A stretch of 5,023 nucleotides of DNA. It comes from Parcubacteria group bacterium. Lineage in GTDB: Bacteria > Patescibacteriota > Patescibacteriia > UBA2169. Positions 4,749 to 5,023 of this stretch are shown here, in pieces. Position 1 is the first letter of the stretch, and each line of letters begins with the position of its first letter. Both the position numbers and the translations under genes were made by a program. The notes under the pieces are model-generated. The model was not told the DNA's origin. It worked only from the letters and a program-made list of their open reading frames with translations, and searched no databases. The stretch is from contig JACOVK010000081.1 in the NCBI GenBank assembly GCA_016177305.1, forward strand, positions 1-5,023, read 5' to 3'.

Positions 4749-5023
4749 TCCGCGAGAAGCTCCCTGATGTACGCGATTGCCTCATCGCTGGTACGCGCTT
4801 CAATTTCGCAGGAGACCAAATTGCGCGAGCCGAATGCGCCGAGGCGGGCTAACGCGCGGCGCAGATCCAGCGAAGGCTCGTGCGTGTGCACCACGGCGCG
4901 GAACCCTTGGTCAGCAGGGTACACAATGGCAATGGCGCGCGAGTGGGGCGCGTGCTGGTGCACGACATCCAGCACGTCAAGCAAATCTTGCTCACCGGTC
5001 TTCGTATGCTCAAAGTCTTCGGC
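4745..5023 (-). CDS. C-terminal fragment of an unidentified protein, DHHA1-like tail (5' end outside window)
   Basis: The frame is open from the right window edge to TGA at 4745-4747 and gives 92 residues. The last part reads as a small alpha/beta domain: SRAIAIVYPADQGFRAVVHT (a beta hairpin), LDLRRALARLG, then a glycine/serine turn GAFGSRN, strand LVSCEIEAR and final helix SDEAIAYIRELL. This order resembles the DHHA1 domain ending DHH-family phosphoesterases (RecJ/NrnA type), where an R-S strand, a helix, a GGGH turn and a closing strand and helix follow one another. The GGGH motif itself is absent, so this is a structural-pattern guess and not an identification. Codon use is like the neighbouring genes. 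The tRNA-Ile promoter starts in its last codons, so it is probably the last gene of its own unit. Confidence 0.72.
   Translation of the reverse strand, partial: AEDFEHTKTGEQDLLDVLDVVHQHAPHSRAIAIVYPADQGFRAVVHTHEPSLDLRRALARLGAFGSRNLVSCEIEARTSDEAIAYIRELLAD

Noticed and set aside
1..5023. CRISPR array, insertion sequence, integron or phage genes
   Set aside because: I saw no spaced direct repeats, transposase or integrase motifs, or terminal inverted repeats. Every stretch over about 60 bases is accounted for by housekeeping genes.

Overview
The window is a gene-dense stretch of bacterial chromosome carrying only informational and housekeeping genes. No mobile element, CRISPR array or defence cassette is visible. 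Intergenic gaps are short, three neighbouring genes overlap by ATGA, Shine-Dalgarno sites are sparse, and TGA is used as a stop codon (rpsT, the pseudouridine synthase gene, the nucleotidyltransferase gene and the right-edge gene). The compact layout, a slightly short HolA, a guanylate kinase with an altered P-loop and an Ile tRNA with anticodon UAU would fit a streamlined lineage such as Patescibacteria (CPR, perhaps Parcubacteria-like). This is an inference from style and was not tested by phylogeny.

Left part, + strand (1-1259): the 3' end of polA (DNA polymerase I) is followed after one base by holA (DNA polymerase III delta subunit, clamp loader). This is a replication pair, and it ends at a strong hairpin that also serves as the terminator of the convergent rpsT.

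Middle and right part, - strand (read from right to left): the 3' end of an unidentified gene with a DHHA1-like tail lies at the right edge. Next comes tRNA-Ile(UAU) with an encoded CCA and its own sigma70-like promoter and probable terminator. A three-gene chain follows: a class II CCA-adding nucleotidyltransferase/poly(A) polymerase with an HD domain, an S4 + RluA-type pseudouridine synthase, and guanylate kinase. The two junctions in this chain are 4-base ATGA overlaps. Last is rpsT (ribosomal protein bS20), which appears to have a promoter inside the 3' end of gmk. The - strand genes share a theme of tRNA 3'-end maturation, rRNA/tRNA modification, GTP precursor supply and ribosome assembly.

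The points most worth a second look are the glutamate in place of the Walker A lysine in guanylate kinase, the rare tRNA-Ile(UAU), and the near-leaderless promoter of the nucleotidyltransferase gene, whose -10 box covers the first in-frame ATG. I found no convincing novel multi-gene system here.
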